This document shows positions 13,416 to 27,846 of a stretch of 44,372 nucleotides of DNA, piece by piece. Within the stretch, counting starts at the first letter, position 1. Each line of letters starts with the position of its first letter. A program made the translations under genes and the position numbers. The DNA comes from Stutzerimonas azotifigens DSM 17556. Lineage in GTDB: Bacteria > Pseudomonadota > Gammaproteobacteria > Pseudomonadales > Pseudomonadaceae. The notes beneath the pieces were generated by a model, which saw nothing but the letters and a program-made list of their open reading frames with translations, was not told where the DNA came from and did no database searches. The stretch covers positions 1 through 44,372 of the forward strand of contig NZ_KE384420.1 in the NCBI RefSeq assembly GCF_000425625.1, written 5' to 3'.

Positions 13416-14204
13416 TTATGCGTGGGCCGCCCGCGCGACGCGGCGCTGACGGCGGGACAGCTCGCTGGCGAGCGCCAGGTAGGCGAGCGCTCCGCGGGAC
13501 TGCTTGTCGTAGACCAGCGCCGGCATGCCGTGGCTGGGCGCTTCGGCCAGGCGCACGTTGCGCGGGATCACCGTCTCGTAGAGGCGGTCGCCGAAGTGCG
13601 CCTTGAGCTGGTCGGAGACTTCGATCGTCAGGCTGCTGCGCGGGTCGTACATGGTCCGCAGCAGCCCCTCTATCTTCAGCTCGGGGTTCAGCGCCTGGGC
13701 GATCCGCTGGATCGAGTTGACCAGGTCGCTGAGCCCTTCGAGCGCGTAGTACTCGCACTGCATCGGGATGATCACCCCGTCGGCCGCGGCCAGCGCGTTG
13801 ATCGTCAGCATGGACAGCGACGGCGGGCAATCGATCAGGATGTAGTCGTAGTTCTCCCGCACCGGCGCCAGCGCCTCGCGCAGGCGGTGCTCCTTGGCCG
13901 GCAGGTTGAGCAGCGCGACCTCCGCGGCGGTGAGGTCGCGGTTGGCCGGCAGCAGCTGGTAGCCGCCGTGCTCGGAGAACTGCATGGCGTCGACCAGGCT
14001 GCACTCGCCGATCAGCACGTCGTAGATCGAGTGCTCCAGCGCCAGCTTGTCCACCCCGCTACCGGTGGTGGCGTTGCCCTGCGGGTCGAGATCGATGAGC
14101 AGCACGCGGCGGCGGGTGGCGACCAGGGATGCCGCCAGGTTGATGCAGGTGGTGGTCTTGGCGACGCCCCCCTTCTGGTTGGCGACGGCGAATACTCTGG
14201 CCAT
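13416..14204 (-). CDS. parA: Chromosome partitioning ATPase ParA (Soj)
   Basis: ParA is a nucleoid-bound ATPase that moves ParB-parS complexes. The 262 residues begin MARVFAVANQKGGVAKTTTC; the deviant Walker A KGGVAKTT is at about residues 11-18, with LLIDLDPQGNATTG (Walker A') and YILIDCPPSLSMLT (Walker B) following. It lacks the long N-terminal DNA-binding extension of plasmid ParA, so it is the chromosomal Soj type. It is 16 bases after rsmG and 9 before parB. Confidence 0.97.
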   Translation of the reverse strand: MARVFAVANQKGGVAKTTTCINLAASLVATRRRVLLIDLDPQGNATTGSGVDKLALEHSIYDVLIGECSLVDAMQFSEHGGYQLLPANRDLTAAEVALLNLPAKEHRLREALAPVRENYDYILIDCPPSLSMLTINALAAADGVIIPMQCEYYALEGLSDLVNSIQRIAQALNPELKIEGLLRTMYDPRSSLTIEVSDQLKAHFGDRLYETVIPRNVRLAEAPSHGMPALVYDKQSRGALAYLALASELSRRQRRVARAAHA

Positions 14205-14220
14205 GGTCAGTCTGTCCGGG

Positions 14221-14867
14221 TCATGAGGTGCGGCGCAGTATCAGCAGATGCCGCTGCCCTTGGCAACCGGGCACGTCCAGCAGGTGGCAGTGCTCCACAT
14301 GGAAGTCGGCCGGCAGCGCCTGCAGCTCGTCGTCGGGCTGCACGCCCTTCATCGCCAGCCAGCGCGTGGCGGCGTCGCCGAGGTGGCGGGTCCAGTTGGC
14401 GAAGTCGGCGAGCGCGCTGAATGCCCGCGAGACGATGCCGGCGAACGGCTGCGACGGACGGAAGGCCTCGACCCGGCTCTGCACCACCTCCAGGTTGCCG
14501 AGCCCGAGCTCGAGCTTGACCTGGGTGAGGAAGCGGGTCTTCTTGCCGTTGCCGTCGAGCAGCGTGAAGCGCCGCTCGGGAAACAGGATCGCCAGCGGCA
14601 CCCCGGGCATGCCGCCGCCGCTGCCGACGTCCAGCCAGGTGTCGCCGCCGGCCGCGACATGCGGCGCGATGCTCAGGCTGTCGAGCAGGTGCCGCGACAC
14701 CATCTCGTCCGGATCGCGCACCGCAGTCAGGTTGTAGGCCTTGTTCCACTTCACCAGCAGCGCCAGGTAGGCCAGCAGGCGCTCCTGCTGCTCGGCCGTG
14801 CAGGCCAGGCCCAGTGCGCGGATGCCGGCGGCGAGCTCCTCGGCCTGGCGGGGGCTGACGGTGGTCA

Positions 14868-14868
<1 letters not shown>
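14221..14868 (-). CDS. rsmG: 16S rRNA (guanine527-N7)-methyltransferase RsmG (GidB)
   Basis: RsmG uses S-adenosylmethionine to methylate G527 of 16S rRNA in the decoding region; its loss gives low-level streptomycin resistance in studied bacteria. The protein is 215 residues. The SAM-binding motif is [19 protein letters not shown] (about residues 76-94), preceded by [20 protein letters not shown]. Its ATG shares one base with the mnmG stop codon, so translational coupling is likely. Confidence 0.97.
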
Positions 14869-16760
<1,892 letters not shown>

Positions 16761-17219
16761 AGGAACCTCGTACGAGGGGAGAAAAACAGGCGCGGAAGTA
16801 TAGGGAATTCACCGCTCTTTAAGAAGCGTCCTGGCCAAAAAATGACCAGTTGCGCCCTTGGCGGCGCCTTGCCTGGGCAAACAGAAATAAACAAAAGAAA
16901 GAAAGAATTCTTTAAAGCCTGTTTTTATGTTTATTCCTATGCAGCCTCTTTTCTGTGGATAACCGCGTTCAGCCCAGACATGGCTAGGCCTGCAGACAAG
17001 GATAAGCCTGTCGGATTCAGGTGGGGAGACGGTGTGCTTCCGGTACAGTGCCTGTGCATAAGCCGGGTGGTTGTCCACAGCGGCGTTCATCCACCCTTCG
17101 TGCAGCGGCTTGTCTACCGGGCTCAGGCAGCCTTTTCCACAGGGTACGGCGAGGCTGAAACCGACCGGTGGGCGTCCGGTCGGCTGGCGTATCAAAGGGG
17201 AAGGTGTGGCGAGGAAGGC
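16761..17219. other. mnmG-mnmE intergenic region with a DnaA-box cluster
   Basis: There is no gene in these 459 bases. DnaA boxes seen are TGTGGATAA at 16954-16962 (perfect, reverse orientation), TGTGCATAA at 17053-17061 (fits TTATNCACA in reverse), TTTTCCACA at 17133-17141 and the one-mismatch TTGTCCACA at 17071-17079. An AT-rich stretch at about 16880-16950 (long A/T and AAAG runs) could unwind. Pseudomonads are known from older plasmid-replication work to have more than one origin-like segment in this part of the chromosome. Whether this one is an accessory origin, a DnaA-titration site or a regulator of mnmG is not decided by sequence. Confidence 0.65.
16797..16802 (-). promoter_or_regulatory. 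Candidate -10 element for mnmG
   Basis: TATACT on the minus strand lies 37 bases before the mnmG start. The matching -35 at 17-base spacing (TTCTTA) is poor, so this rests on the -10 alone and the position in front of the gene. Confidence 0.4.
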
Positions 17220-18587
17220 TTACTTGCCGATGCAGAAGCTGGAGAAGATCCGCCCGAGCAGGTCGTCGGAGCTGAAGGCGCCGGTGATTTCGCCGAGCGC
17301 CTGCTGGGCCTGGCGCAGGTCCTCGGCCAGCAGTTCGCCGGCGCCCATGGCGGTAAGCTGGGTGCGGCCGTGGGCGAGGCTGGCGGCGGCCTGCCTGAGC
17401 GCTTCCAGGTGGCGCCGGCGGGCGCTGAAACCGCCTTCGGCGGTCTGGTCGTAGCCCATGCAGGCCTTCAGGTGTTCGCGCAGCAGCGACATGCCCTCGC
17501 CGCTGCGGGCGGACAGGGCGACGGTCAGTGGCGCGTCGGCCGGCTGCTCGATGCCGGCGGGTTCGCCGAGCAGGTCGATCTTGTTGCGCACCAGGGTCAC
17601 CCTGGCCGGGTCCGGCGCGCGCTCCAGGAATTCCGGCCAGAGCGCCATCGGGTCGCCGGCCTCGGCCGCGGTGGCGTCGACCACCAGCAGGATGCGGTCG
17701 GCCTGCTCGATGGCCGCCAGCGCGCGCTGCACGCCGATGCGCTCGACCTGGTCGCTGGCCTGCCGCAGGCCAGCGGTGTCGATCACGTGCAGCGGCATGC
17801 CGTCTATGTGGATATGTTCGCGCAGCACGTCGCGGGTGGTACCGGCGATATCGGTGACGATCGCCGCCTCGCGCTCGGCCAGCGCATTGAGCAGGCTCGA
17901 CTTGCCGGCGTTCGGCCGGCCGGCGATCACCACCGTCATGCCTTCGCGCAGCAGCGCGCCCTGCCCTGCCTCGCGCAGTACCCGGTCGAGCTCGGCTTGC
18001 AGTGCCTGCAACTGGCCGAGCACGTGGCCATCGGCGAGAAAGTCGATCTCCTCCTCGGGGAAATCGATGGCCGCCTCGACGTAGATGCGCAGCTGGACCA
18101 GCTGCTCGGTGAGCGCGCCGACCCGCTCGGAGAAGGCTCCCTGCAGGGAACGTACGGCATTGCGCGCGGCCTGCGCCGAGCTGGCCTCGATCAGGTCGGC
18201 GATGGCCTCGGCCTGGGCCAGGTCGAGCTTGTCGTTGAGAAAGGCGCGCTCGCTGAACTCGCCGGGGCGCGCCAGCCGGGCGCCGAGTTCGACGCAGCGG
18301 TCGAGCAGCAGGTCGAGCACCACCGGCCCGCCGTGGCCCTGCAGCTCGAGCACGTCCTCGCCGGTGAACGAGTGCGGGCCGGGGAAGAACAGCAGGATCC
18401 CTTCGTCGATCACCTCGCCGTCGTCGGCGTACCAGGGCCCGTGGTGGGCATGGCGCGGACGGGGCTCGCGGCCGCTCAGGATGATGGCGATGGCCCGGGC
18501 GCGCGGCCCGGACACCCGGACGATGCCGACGCCGCCCCGGCCGGGGGCGGTGGCGACGGCGGTGATGGTCTGCTGGACAGGGCTCAC
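17220..18587 (-). CDS. mnmE: tRNA modification GTPase MnmE (TrmE)
   Basis: MnmE is the GTPase partner of MnmG in U34 modification. It is 455 residues. The N-terminal folate-binding domain contains [20 protein letters not shown]. The G domain has G1 [10 protein letters not shown]3 DTAGLR and G4 NKID. The C-terminal catalytic tail is FCIGK, the CxGK motif, so the protein is intact. The start is GTG 18587 with GGAGG upstream. yidC lies upstream, and a weak hairpin terminator (18612-18635) separates them. Confidence 0.97.
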   Translation of the reverse strand: MSPVQQTITAVATAPGRGGVGIVRVSGPRARAIAIILSGREPRPRHAHHGPWYADDGEVIDEGILLFFPGPHSFTGEDVLELQGHGGPVVLDLLLDRCVELGARLARPGEFSERAFLNDKLDLAQAEAIADLIEASSAQAARNAVRSLQGAFSERVGALTEQLVQLRIYVEAAIDFPEEEIDFLADGHVLGQLQALQAELDRVLREAGQGALLREGMTVVIAGRPNAGKSSLLNALAEREAAIVTDIAGTTRDVLREHIHIDGMPLHVIDTAGLRQASDQVERIGVQRALAAIEQADRILLVVDATAAEAGDPMALWPEFLERAPDPARVTLVRNKIDLLGEPAGIEQPADAPLTVALSARSGEGMSLLREHLKACMGYDQTAEGGFSARRRHLEALRQAAASLAHGRTQLTAMGAGELLAEDLRQAQQALGEITGAFSSDDLLGRIFSSFCIGK

Positions 18588-18611
18588 GGGGACCTCCGGA
18601 GGGCAGATAGC

Positions 18612-18635
18612 AAAACGCCCCGATCACGGGGCGTT
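18612..18635 (-). terminator. Weak intrinsic terminator between yidC and mnmE
   Basis: A 9-bp perfect stem (AACGCCCCG/CGGGGCGTT, 18614-18635) with a four-base loop is followed on the minus strand by only a short T run (TTTTG). It may reduce yidC read-through into mnmE without stopping it completely. Confidence 0.6.
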
Positions 18636-18653
18636 CGCTAGGCTGTGGTGGCG

Positions 18654-20321
18654 TCAGGCCGTCTTGGCGCTGCGTTCGATCTGCCGGGTAATGTACCACT
18701 GCTGCGCAATCGACAAGCAGTTGTTGACCACCCAGTAGAGCACCAGGCCGGCCGGGAACCAGAGGAAGAAGAAGGTGAAGATGATCGGCATCAGCTTCAT
18801 CACGCGGGCCTGCATGGGATCCGGCGGCGTCGGGTTGAGCAGCTGCTGGATGAACATGGTCGCGCCCATAATGATCGGCAGGATGAAGAACGGATCCTTC
18901 ACCGACAGGTCGGTGATCCAGAACATCCAGGGCGCCTGGCGCATCTCGACGCTTTCCAGTAGCACCCAGTAGAGCGCCAGGAACACCGGCATTTGCACCA
19001 GGATCGGCAGGCAGCCGCCGAGCGGGTTGATCTTCTCCTTCTTGTACAACTCCATCATCGCCTGGGACATCTTCTGGCGATCGTCGCCGTACTGCTCCTT
19101 GAGCGCCTGCATCTTCGGCGAAACCGCGCGCATGCGCGCCATCGACCTGTAGCTGGCGGCCGACAGCGGGAAGAAGGCCAGCTTGATGAGGACGGTCAGC
19201 ACGATGATCGACCAGCCCCAGTTGCCGAGCAGCGCGTGGATGTGTTCCAGCAGCCAGAAGATCGGCTGGGCGAGGAACCACAGGAAGCCGTAGTCGACAG
19301 TCAGGCGCAGGCCGGGCGACAGCGCCTCGAGCTTGTCCTGCAGCTTCGGGCCGGCATAGAGGGTGGCGCCCACTTCGCCCTGCTGGCCGGCGGGCACAGT
19401 GACCGCCTGGCCGGTGAAGCCGATGATGTAGTTGCCCTGGCTGTCCTTGCGCGTCTGCACCTGGTTCAGGCTTTGCGGGTCGGGAATCCAGGCGGTGACG
19501 AAGTAGTGCTGCAGCCAGGCGATCCAGCCGCCCTGGACGCTTTCGCGCAGGCGCTGGTTGTCCATGTCCTTCATGGACACCTTGCGATAGGGCTCGTCGG
19601 CGGTCCACAGGGCGGCACCCAGGTAGGTCGCGGTGCCGGTGGCGGTGCTGGAGGACGGGTCGCCGCTGCTGTCGCGCTTGAGCTGGCCGAACATGTGGCC
19701 GGTCCAGGCTTCGCCGCTCTGGTTGTCGATGAGGTACTTGACGCCGAGGTCGTAGTCGCCGCGCTGGAAGACGAAGCGCTTGACGTAATTGACCCCGTCG
19801 GCGCTGTAGGTCAGGTCGACCACCAGCTCGTCCTGGCCTTCGGCGAGGGTGTAGCTGGTCTGGGCGCTGCTGTACAGCGGCCGTCCGGTGGCGCGGTCCG
19901 GACCATCGCCGATCAGCCCGCTCTGCGCCTCGTAGGTGCGCTCGGCACTGCGCTCGAAGAGCTGGAAGGGCACGTCCGGACGGTCCTGGCGGCGCGGGTA
20001 CTGAGGCAGGGCGAGGTTGACGATGTCGCCGCCGCGCGGGTCGATGGCCAGGTCCAGCACGTCGGTGCGTACGCGAATCAGCTGGCCGCCGGCGGCGTTG
20101 CCGGCCACTGCGGCAGGCTGGTCGTTGGCGACCGACGGAATGTCCTGCGCGCCGTTGGCCGTGCCGGCCTGTGGCACGTCGGGCAGGCTCGCGTCGGAGG
20201 TCTGTGTCTGGGAGGCGGGTTCGGGAAGCGCCGCCTGCCCGTAGTCCTGGTTCCACTGCAGAACCAGCAGGTAAGCCACCACCGCCAGGGCGACAAGCAG
20301 GATCGAGCGTTTGATATCCAT
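18654..20321 (-). CDS. yidC: Membrane protein insertase YidC
   Basis: YidC inserts and folds inner-membrane proteins, alone or with SecYEG; the c and a subunits of ATP synthase are known clients. The protein is 555 residues. An N-terminal membrane segment (about 6-21, SILLVALAVVAYLLVL) is followed by a large periplasmic beta-sandwich domain (about 60-340), with GGDIVNLALPQYP. The conserved C-terminal core shows NWGWSIIVLTVLIKLAFFPL, PKMQALKEQYGDD, NPLGGCLPILVQMPVFLALY and the final helices. The gene starts 2 bases after yidD. Confidence 0.97.
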   Translation of the reverse strand: MDIKRSILLVALAVVAYLLVLQWNQDYGQAALPEPASQTQTSDASLPDVPQAGTANGAQDIPSVANDQPAAVAGNAAGGQLIRVRTDVLDLAIDPRGGDIVNLALPQYPRRQDRPDVPFQLFERSAERTYEAQSGLIGDGPDRATGRPLYSSAQTSYTLAEGQDELVVDLTYSADGVNYVKRFVFQRGDYDLGVKYLIDNQSGEAWTGHMFGQLKRDSSGDPSSSTATGTATYLGAALWTADEPYRKVSMKDMDNQRLRESVQGGWIAWLQHYFVTAWIPDPQSLNQVQTRKDSQGNYIIGFTGQAVTVPAGQQGEVGATLYAGPKLQDKLEALSPGLRLTVDYGFLWFLAQPIFWLLEHIHALLGNWGWSIIVLTVLIKLAFFPLSAASYRSMARMRAVSPKMQALKEQYGDDRQKMSQAMMELYKKEKINPLGGCLPILVQMPVFLALYWVLLESVEMRQAPWMFWITDLSVKDPFFILPIIMGATMFIQQLLNPTPPDPMQARVMKLMPIIFTFFFLWFPAGLVLYWVVNNCLSIAQQWYITRQIERSAKTA

Positions 20322-20323
20322 GG

Positions 20324-20569
20324 TTACTCGGCCATCGGGGAAGTTGAAGAGGGGGTGCGAGGCGGCACCGGGTCATAGCCCCCCGGGTTCCAGGGGTGGC
20401 AGCGGCCGAGCCGGCGCAGACCCAGCCAGCCCCCACGCAGCAGGCCATGCGTCTCGATGGCCTCGTAGGTGTAGCAGGAACAGCTGGGGTAGAAACGGCA
20501 ATGACTGGCCATCAAGGGGCTGATGGCATAGCGGTAGAACTGGATGGAAGCGAGGGCCAGTTTACGCAT
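20324..20569 (-). CDS. yidD: Membrane protein insertion efficiency factor YidD
   Basis: This is a small membrane-associated protein that aids insertion through YidC. The 81 residues show the family pattern: [11 protein letters not shown], then [19 protein letters not shown], and [14 protein letters not shown]. It overlaps the 3' end of rnpA by 8 bases and leads directly into yidC. Confidence 0.95.
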   Translation of the reverse strand: MRKLALASIQFYRYAISPLMASHCRFYPSCSCYTYEAIETHGLLRGGWLGLRRLGRCHPWNPGGYDPVPPRTPSSTSPMAE

Positions 20570-20951
20570 CGTCAGTCTTGGCCGGTGGAGTCTTGTCCGG
20601 GGCAGGGCTTCGGAGCAGTCGACGCCAGAGCTTGGCGCACTGCCGGGAAAGTTCGGCGTTATCGAGATCGCCGAGACCCTTGCGGGCGACGATCACCAGA
20701 TCCCAGCCCTGCAGATCGGCCTGATGATGGCGGAAGGATTCGCGCATCTGGCGTTTGAGCCGATTGCGCTCGACGGCCAGCTTGACGCTCTTCTTGCCGA
20801 TCACCAGCCCCAGGCGGGGATGGTCCAGTCCGTTCGGACGGGCCAGGAGCAGTACATGCCTACCTGGCACCTTGCCGGTTGGGGAGTCGAAGACTGCCTT
20901 GAACCGGGCGGGGGTCAGCAGTCGCTTTTCCCGGCCGAAGCCTCGACTCAC
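20562..20951 (-). CDS. rnpA: Ribonuclease P protein component
   Basis: RnpA is the protein subunit that helps the RnpB RNA mature tRNA 5' ends. The protein is 129 residues from a GTG start at 20951. The conserved basic helix holds the RNR motif: [17 protein letters not shown] (about residues 59-75). The start [18 protein letters not shown] is typical of the family. It follows rpmH by 17 bases and overlaps yidD. Confidence 0.97.
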   Translation of the reverse strand: MSRGFGREKRLLTPARFKAVFDSPTGKVPGRHVLLLARPNGLDHPRLGLVIGKKSVKLAVERNRLKRQMRESFRHHQADLQGWDLVIVARKGLGDLDNAELSRQCAKLWRRLLRSPAPDKTPPAKTDDA

Positions 20952-20968
20952 CGGAATGTCCGGTTGCT

Positions 20969-21103
20969 TCAGACGGTCAGGCGCTTGCGGCCTTTGGCGC
21001 GACGACGCGACAGCACCTGACGGCCGTTCTTGGTAGCCATGCGGGCACGGAAACCGTGGGTGCGAGCGCGCTTGAGGGTGCTGGGTTGGAAAGTGCGTTT
21101 CAT
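20969..21103 (-). CDS. rpmH: 50S ribosomal protein L34
   Basis: L34 is a tiny basic protein of the large subunit. Translation from the ATG at 21103 gives 44 residues, starting [18 protein letters not shown] and ending KGRKRLTV. This matches the family along its whole length. It is the first gene of the leftward rpmH-rnpA-yidD-yidC unit, read from the promoter at 21164-21192. Confidence 0.98.
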   Translation of the reverse strand: MKRTFQPSTLKRARTHGFRARMATKNGRQVLSRRRAKGRKRLTV

Positions 21104-21163
21104 GATGCGTTTACCTGGGTGGTCCACTACGGGCCGGAATGGCCCCCGTTAAAGAGACCGGCG

Positions 21164-21192
21164 ATTGTAGTGAAGCGGCGTGCGCAGGTCAA
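21164..21192 (-). promoter_or_regulatory. Sigma70 promoter of the rpmH operon
   Basis: On the minus strand TTGACC (21192-21187) and TACAAT (21169-21164) have a 17-base spacing. This is a strong housekeeping promoter, as expected for a ribosomal-protein gene. The transcript would start near 21157, with a leader of about 54 bases before rpmH. Confidence 0.85.
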
Positions 21193-21553
21193 TTTCCAAC
21201 CAGCACGTGCAGGCTGGAAATCAATAAGACATGAAGAAAGAGAGAAAGCTTTTCTGAATCTTTAATTTCTCTTAGCCAGCCGGCTTTCTGTGGATAAGCC
21301 TTCTCAACGCACGGGACGTCTGGCTTCCAGCCGGTGGGCAGCCCGGTGGGAAAACCCTGGGTTCAGGGTGCAAGGGCTATGCACAGGCTGGGGACGAACC
21401 AGCGTTTCATCCACAGGGCAGGGTTGTCCGCCGGATCCTCATGGGTTTTTCCCCAGTGCTGGGCCCGGGTTTTCCACAGGGTTGGCCGGCATGGCGGAGG
21501 CGCCATTGCGTTCTGGCAGTCCATCGGTGAAGACCTTGCGAAGGGGCTTCTGT

Positions 21554-21584
21554 TGTGGATAACCGCCTGGCCGGCAGCTAGAAT
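21554..21584 (+). promoter_or_regulatory. dnaA: Candidate dnaA promoter with overlapping DnaA box
   Basis: TAGAAT at 21579-21584 is a good -10 sequence 66 bases before the dnaA start. A clear -35 is missing; instead the perfect DnaA box 21554-21562 occupies that place. DnaA binding there would fit the autorepression known for dnaA genes. Confidence 0.5.
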
Positions 21585-21650
21585 AGACGGCCATTCGCAC
21601 CGCGGGCGGGGCCCGCCGGCCGCGTTCGTCACCCATGAAGAGGAAGCCTG

Positions 21651-23102
21651 GTGTCCGTTGAACTTTGGCAGCAGTGCATCGAGTCGTTACGCGATGAGCT
21701 GCCGGCTCAGCAATTCAATACCTGGATCCGCCCGCTTCAGGTCGAGGCCGATGGCGACGAGTTGCGCGTGTATGCGCCCAATCGCTTCGTGCTCGACTGG
21801 GTGAACGAAAAGTACCTGACCCGGCTGATGGAACTGATGGGCGAGCGTTCGCCCGGGCTGGCGCCGGCCCTGTCGCTGGCGATCGGCAGCAAGCGCACCG
21901 CGGCCAATGCCCTGCCCTCGTCCGCCGCCCGCGCCGCTGCGCCGGTGCCGGTCGCGCAGCAGCCGATCGCCGAGGCGATACAGGCAGCGGTGGCATTGGA
22001 CGAGCCGGCGCAGGTCCAGGCCGCCGAACCGCCGCCGGTCCGCGCGGAGCGCAACGTCCAGGTCGAGGGCGCGCTCAAGCACACCAGCTACCTGAACCGC
22101 ACCTTCACCTTCGAGAACTTCGTCGAGGGCAAGTCCAACCAGCTGGCGCGCGCCGCTGCCTGGCAGGTCGCCGACAACCCCAAGCACGGCTACAACCCGC
22201 TCTTCCTTTATGGCGGCGTCGGCCTCGGCAAGACCCACCTGATGCACGCGGTAGGCAACCACCTGCTGAAGAAGAACCCGAACGCCAAGGTGGTCTACCT
22301 GCACTCGGAGCGCTTCGTCGCCGACATGGTCAAGGCGCTGCAGCTCAACGCCATCAACGAGTTCAAGCGCTTCTACCGTTCGGTGGACGCGCTGCTGATC
22401 GACGACATCCAGTTCTTCGCCAAGAAGGAACGCTCCCAGGAGGAGTTCTTCCACACCTTCAATGCGCTGCTCGAGGGCGGCCAGCAGGTGATCCTCACCA
22501 GCGACCGCTACCCGAAGGAGATAGACGGCCTCGAGGAGCGCCTGAAGTCGCGCTTCGGATGGGGTCTGACCGTAGCGGTCGAGCCGCCGGAACTGGAGAC
22601 CCGGGTCGCCATCCTGATGAAGAAGGCCGAGCAGGCGCGGGTCGAGCTGCCGCACGACGCCGCCTTCTTCGTCGCCCAGCGCATCCGCTCCAACGTCCGC
22701 GAGCTCGAGGGCGCGCTCAAGCGGGTGATCGCCCATGCCCACTTCATGGGGCGCGACATCACCATCGAGCTGATCCGCGAGTCGCTCAAGGACCTGCTCG
22801 CGCTGCAGGACAAGCTGGTGAGCATCGACAACATCCAGCGCACCGTGGCCGAGTACTACAAGATAAAGGTGTCCGACCTGCTCTCGAAGCGGCGCTCGCG
22901 TTCGGTGGCGCGCCCGCGGCAGGTCGCCATGGCGCTGTCCAAGGAATTGACCAACCACAGCCTGCCGGAGATCGGCGATGCCTTCGGCGGGCGGGATCAC
23001 ACCACTGTGCTGCATGCATGCCGTAAGATCGCCGAACTGCGCGAGTCCGACGCGGACATCCGCGAGGACTACAAGAACCTGCTGCGTACGCTGACGACCT
23101 GA
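21651..23102 (+). CDS. dnaA: Chromosomal replication initiator protein DnaA
   Basis: DnaA binds the boxes of oriC, opens the duplex and helps load DnaB. It is 483 residues from a GTG start ([18 protein letters not shown]). Domain I covers about residues 1-80; an alanine/proline-rich linker runs from about 80 to 145. The AAA+ domain has Walker A GGVGLGKT at residues 188-195 and Walker [10 protein letters not shown] near 250. Domain IV ends with the DnaA signature [15 protein letters not shown]. dnaN follows after 37 bases. Confidence 0.98.
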   Translation: MSVELWQQCIESLRDELPAQQFNTWIRPLQVEADGDELRVYAPNRFVLDWVNEKYLTRLMELMGERSPGLAPALSLAIGSKRTAANALPSSAARAAAPVPVAQQPIAEAIQAAVALDEPAQVQAAEPPPVRAERNVQVEGALKHTSYLNRTFTFENFVEGKSNQLARAAAWQVADNPKHGYNPLFLYGGVGLGKTHLMHAVGNHLLKKNPNAKVVYLHSERFVADMVKALQLNAINEFKRFYRSVDALLIDDIQFFAKKERSQEEFFHTFNALLEGGQQVILTSDRYPKEIDGLEERLKSRFGWGLTVAVEPPELETRVAILMKKAEQARVELPHDAAFFVAQRIRSNVRELEGALKRVIAHAHFMGRDITIELIRESLKDLLALQDKLVSIDNIQRTVAEYYKIKVSDLLSKRRSRSVARPRQVAMALSKELTNHSLPEIGDAFGGRDHTTVLHACRKIAELRESDADIREDYKNLLRTLTT

Positions 23103-23139
23103 TCGACGCGGCCATCCAACATAGGCAAGGGACCAGATC

Positions 23140-24243
23140 ATGCATTTCACCATCCAGCGCGAAGCCCTGTTGAAACCCCTGCAGCTGGTCGCCGGCGTCG
23201 TCGAACGCCGGCAGACCTTGCCGGTCCTGTCCAACGTGCTGCTGTCGGTCGACGGCCAGCAGCTGTCGCTCACCGGCACCGACCTGGAAGTCGAGCTGGT
23301 CGGGCGGGTCGCGCTGGAGGATGCCGCCGAGCCCGGCGAGATCACCGTGCCGGCGCGCAAGCTGATGGACATCTGTAAGAGCCTGCCGGCCGACGCGGCG
23401 ATCGACGTTCGCCTCGACGACCAGAAGGTGGTGGTCAAGTCCGGTCGCAGCCGCTTCACACTCTCGACGCTGCCGGCCAACGATTTCCCCACCGTCGAGG
23501 AAGGTCCCGGCTCGATGACTTTCACCCTGCCGCAGGCCAGGGTGCGCCGGCTGATCGAGCGCAGCAGCTTCGCCATGGCGCAGCAGGACGTCCGCTACTA
23601 CCTCAATGGCATGCTGCTGGAAGTGTCCAGCGGCATGCTGCGCGCCGTGGCCACCGACGGCCACCGTCTGGCCATGTGCTCGATGCAGGCCGGCATCGAA
23701 CAGGTCGACCGCCACCAGGTGATCGTGCCCCGCAAGGGCATTCTCGAGCTGGCCCGCCTGCTCACCGACCAGGACGGCGAGGTCGGCATCGTGCTCGGCC
23801 AGCACCACATCCGCGCCACCACCGGCGAGTTCACCTTCACCTCGAAGCTGGTCGACGGCAAGTTCCCTGACTACGAGCGCGTGCTGCCGCGCGGCGGCGA
23901 CAAGCTGGTGACCGGCGATCGCCAGCTGTTGCGCGAAGCCTTCAGCCGTACCGCGATCCTCTCCAACGAGAAATACCGCGGCATCCGCCTGATGCTCGAC
24001 AACGGCCTGCTGAAGATCCAGGCGAACAACCCGGAGCAGGAGGAGGCCGAGGAAGAGGTGGTCGTCGACTACAACGGCGGCGCGCTGGAGATCGGTTTCA
24101 ACGTCAGCTACCTGCTGGACGTGCTCGGCGTCATGACCAGCGAGCAGGTGCGCCTGGTGCTGTCCGACGCCAACAGCAGCGCCCTGCTGCAGGAAGCCGA
24201 CAACGACGATTCGTCGTACGTCGTCATGCCGATGCGGTTGTAA
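23140..24243 (+). CDS. dnaN: DNA polymerase III subunit beta (sliding clamp)
   Basis: The clamp encircles DNA and gives Pol III processivity; it also recruits other polymerases and repair proteins. The protein is 367 residues (E. coli 366), with three repeated clamp domains. It begins [20 protein letters not shown] and ends with the partner-binding groove sequence YVVMPMRL. The start codon is ATG 23140. It lies between dnaA (37 bases) and recF (10 bases), so co-transcription is likely. Confidence 0.98.
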   Translation: MHFTIQREALLKPLQLVAGVVERRQTLPVLSNVLLSVDGQQLSLTGTDLEVELVGRVALEDAAEPGEITVPARKLMDICKSLPADAAIDVRLDDQKVVVKSGRSRFTLSTLPANDFPTVEEGPGSMTFTLPQARVRRLIERSSFAMAQQDVRYYLNGMLLEVSSGMLRAVATDGHRLAMCSMQAGIEQVDRHQVIVPRKGILELARLLTDQDGEVGIVLGQHHIRATTGEFTFTSKLVDGKFPDYERVLPRGGDKLVTGDRQLLREAFSRTAILSNEKYRGIRLMLDNGLLKIQANNPEQEEAEEEVVVDYNGGALEIGFNVSYLLDVLGVMTSEQVRLVLSDANSSALLQEADNDDSSYVVMPMRL

Positions 24244-24253
24244 TCGCCACTCA

Positions 24254-27780
<3,527 letters not shown>

Positions 27781-27792
27781 GCCTTCGCTGCA

Positions 27793-27833
27793 GAAAAAGA
27801 AAAGGCCCATGCATCCGCATGGGCCTTTTTCGT
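27793..27833. terminator. Bidirectional intrinsic terminator between gyrB and plsC
   Basis: A 12-bp perfect stem (AAAGGCCCATGC, 27801-27812, and GCATGGGCCTTT, 27817-27828) with an ATCC loop is flanked by T-rich tails on both strands. It serves the convergent ends of gyrB (plus) and plsC (minus). Confidence 0.93.
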
Positions 27834-27846
27834 TGCGACAGCCGCT

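Larger units (their letters stand above)
21104..21650. other. Likely replication origin oriC (rpmH-dnaA intergenic)
   Basis: The gap has an AT-rich block at about 21210-21275 next to a row of DnaA boxes. There are perfect TTATCCACA boxes in reverse at 21289-21297 and 21554-21562 and TTTTCCACA at 21470-21478. One-mismatch boxes are at 21377-21385 (CTATGCACA) and 21407-21415 (TCATCCACA). Genes on both sides run away from it (rpmH leftward, dnaA rightward). The location is the established oriC site in Pseudomonas. The unwinding element and strand opening are inferred. The promoter of rpmH also lies in this region. Confidence 0.9.

Noticed and set aside
17017..20448. Minus-strand frame of over 1100 codons overlapping mnmE and yidC
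   Set aside because: It is an alternative frame rich in Arg, Pro, Ala and Gly and conflicts with mnmE and yidC in their correct frames.
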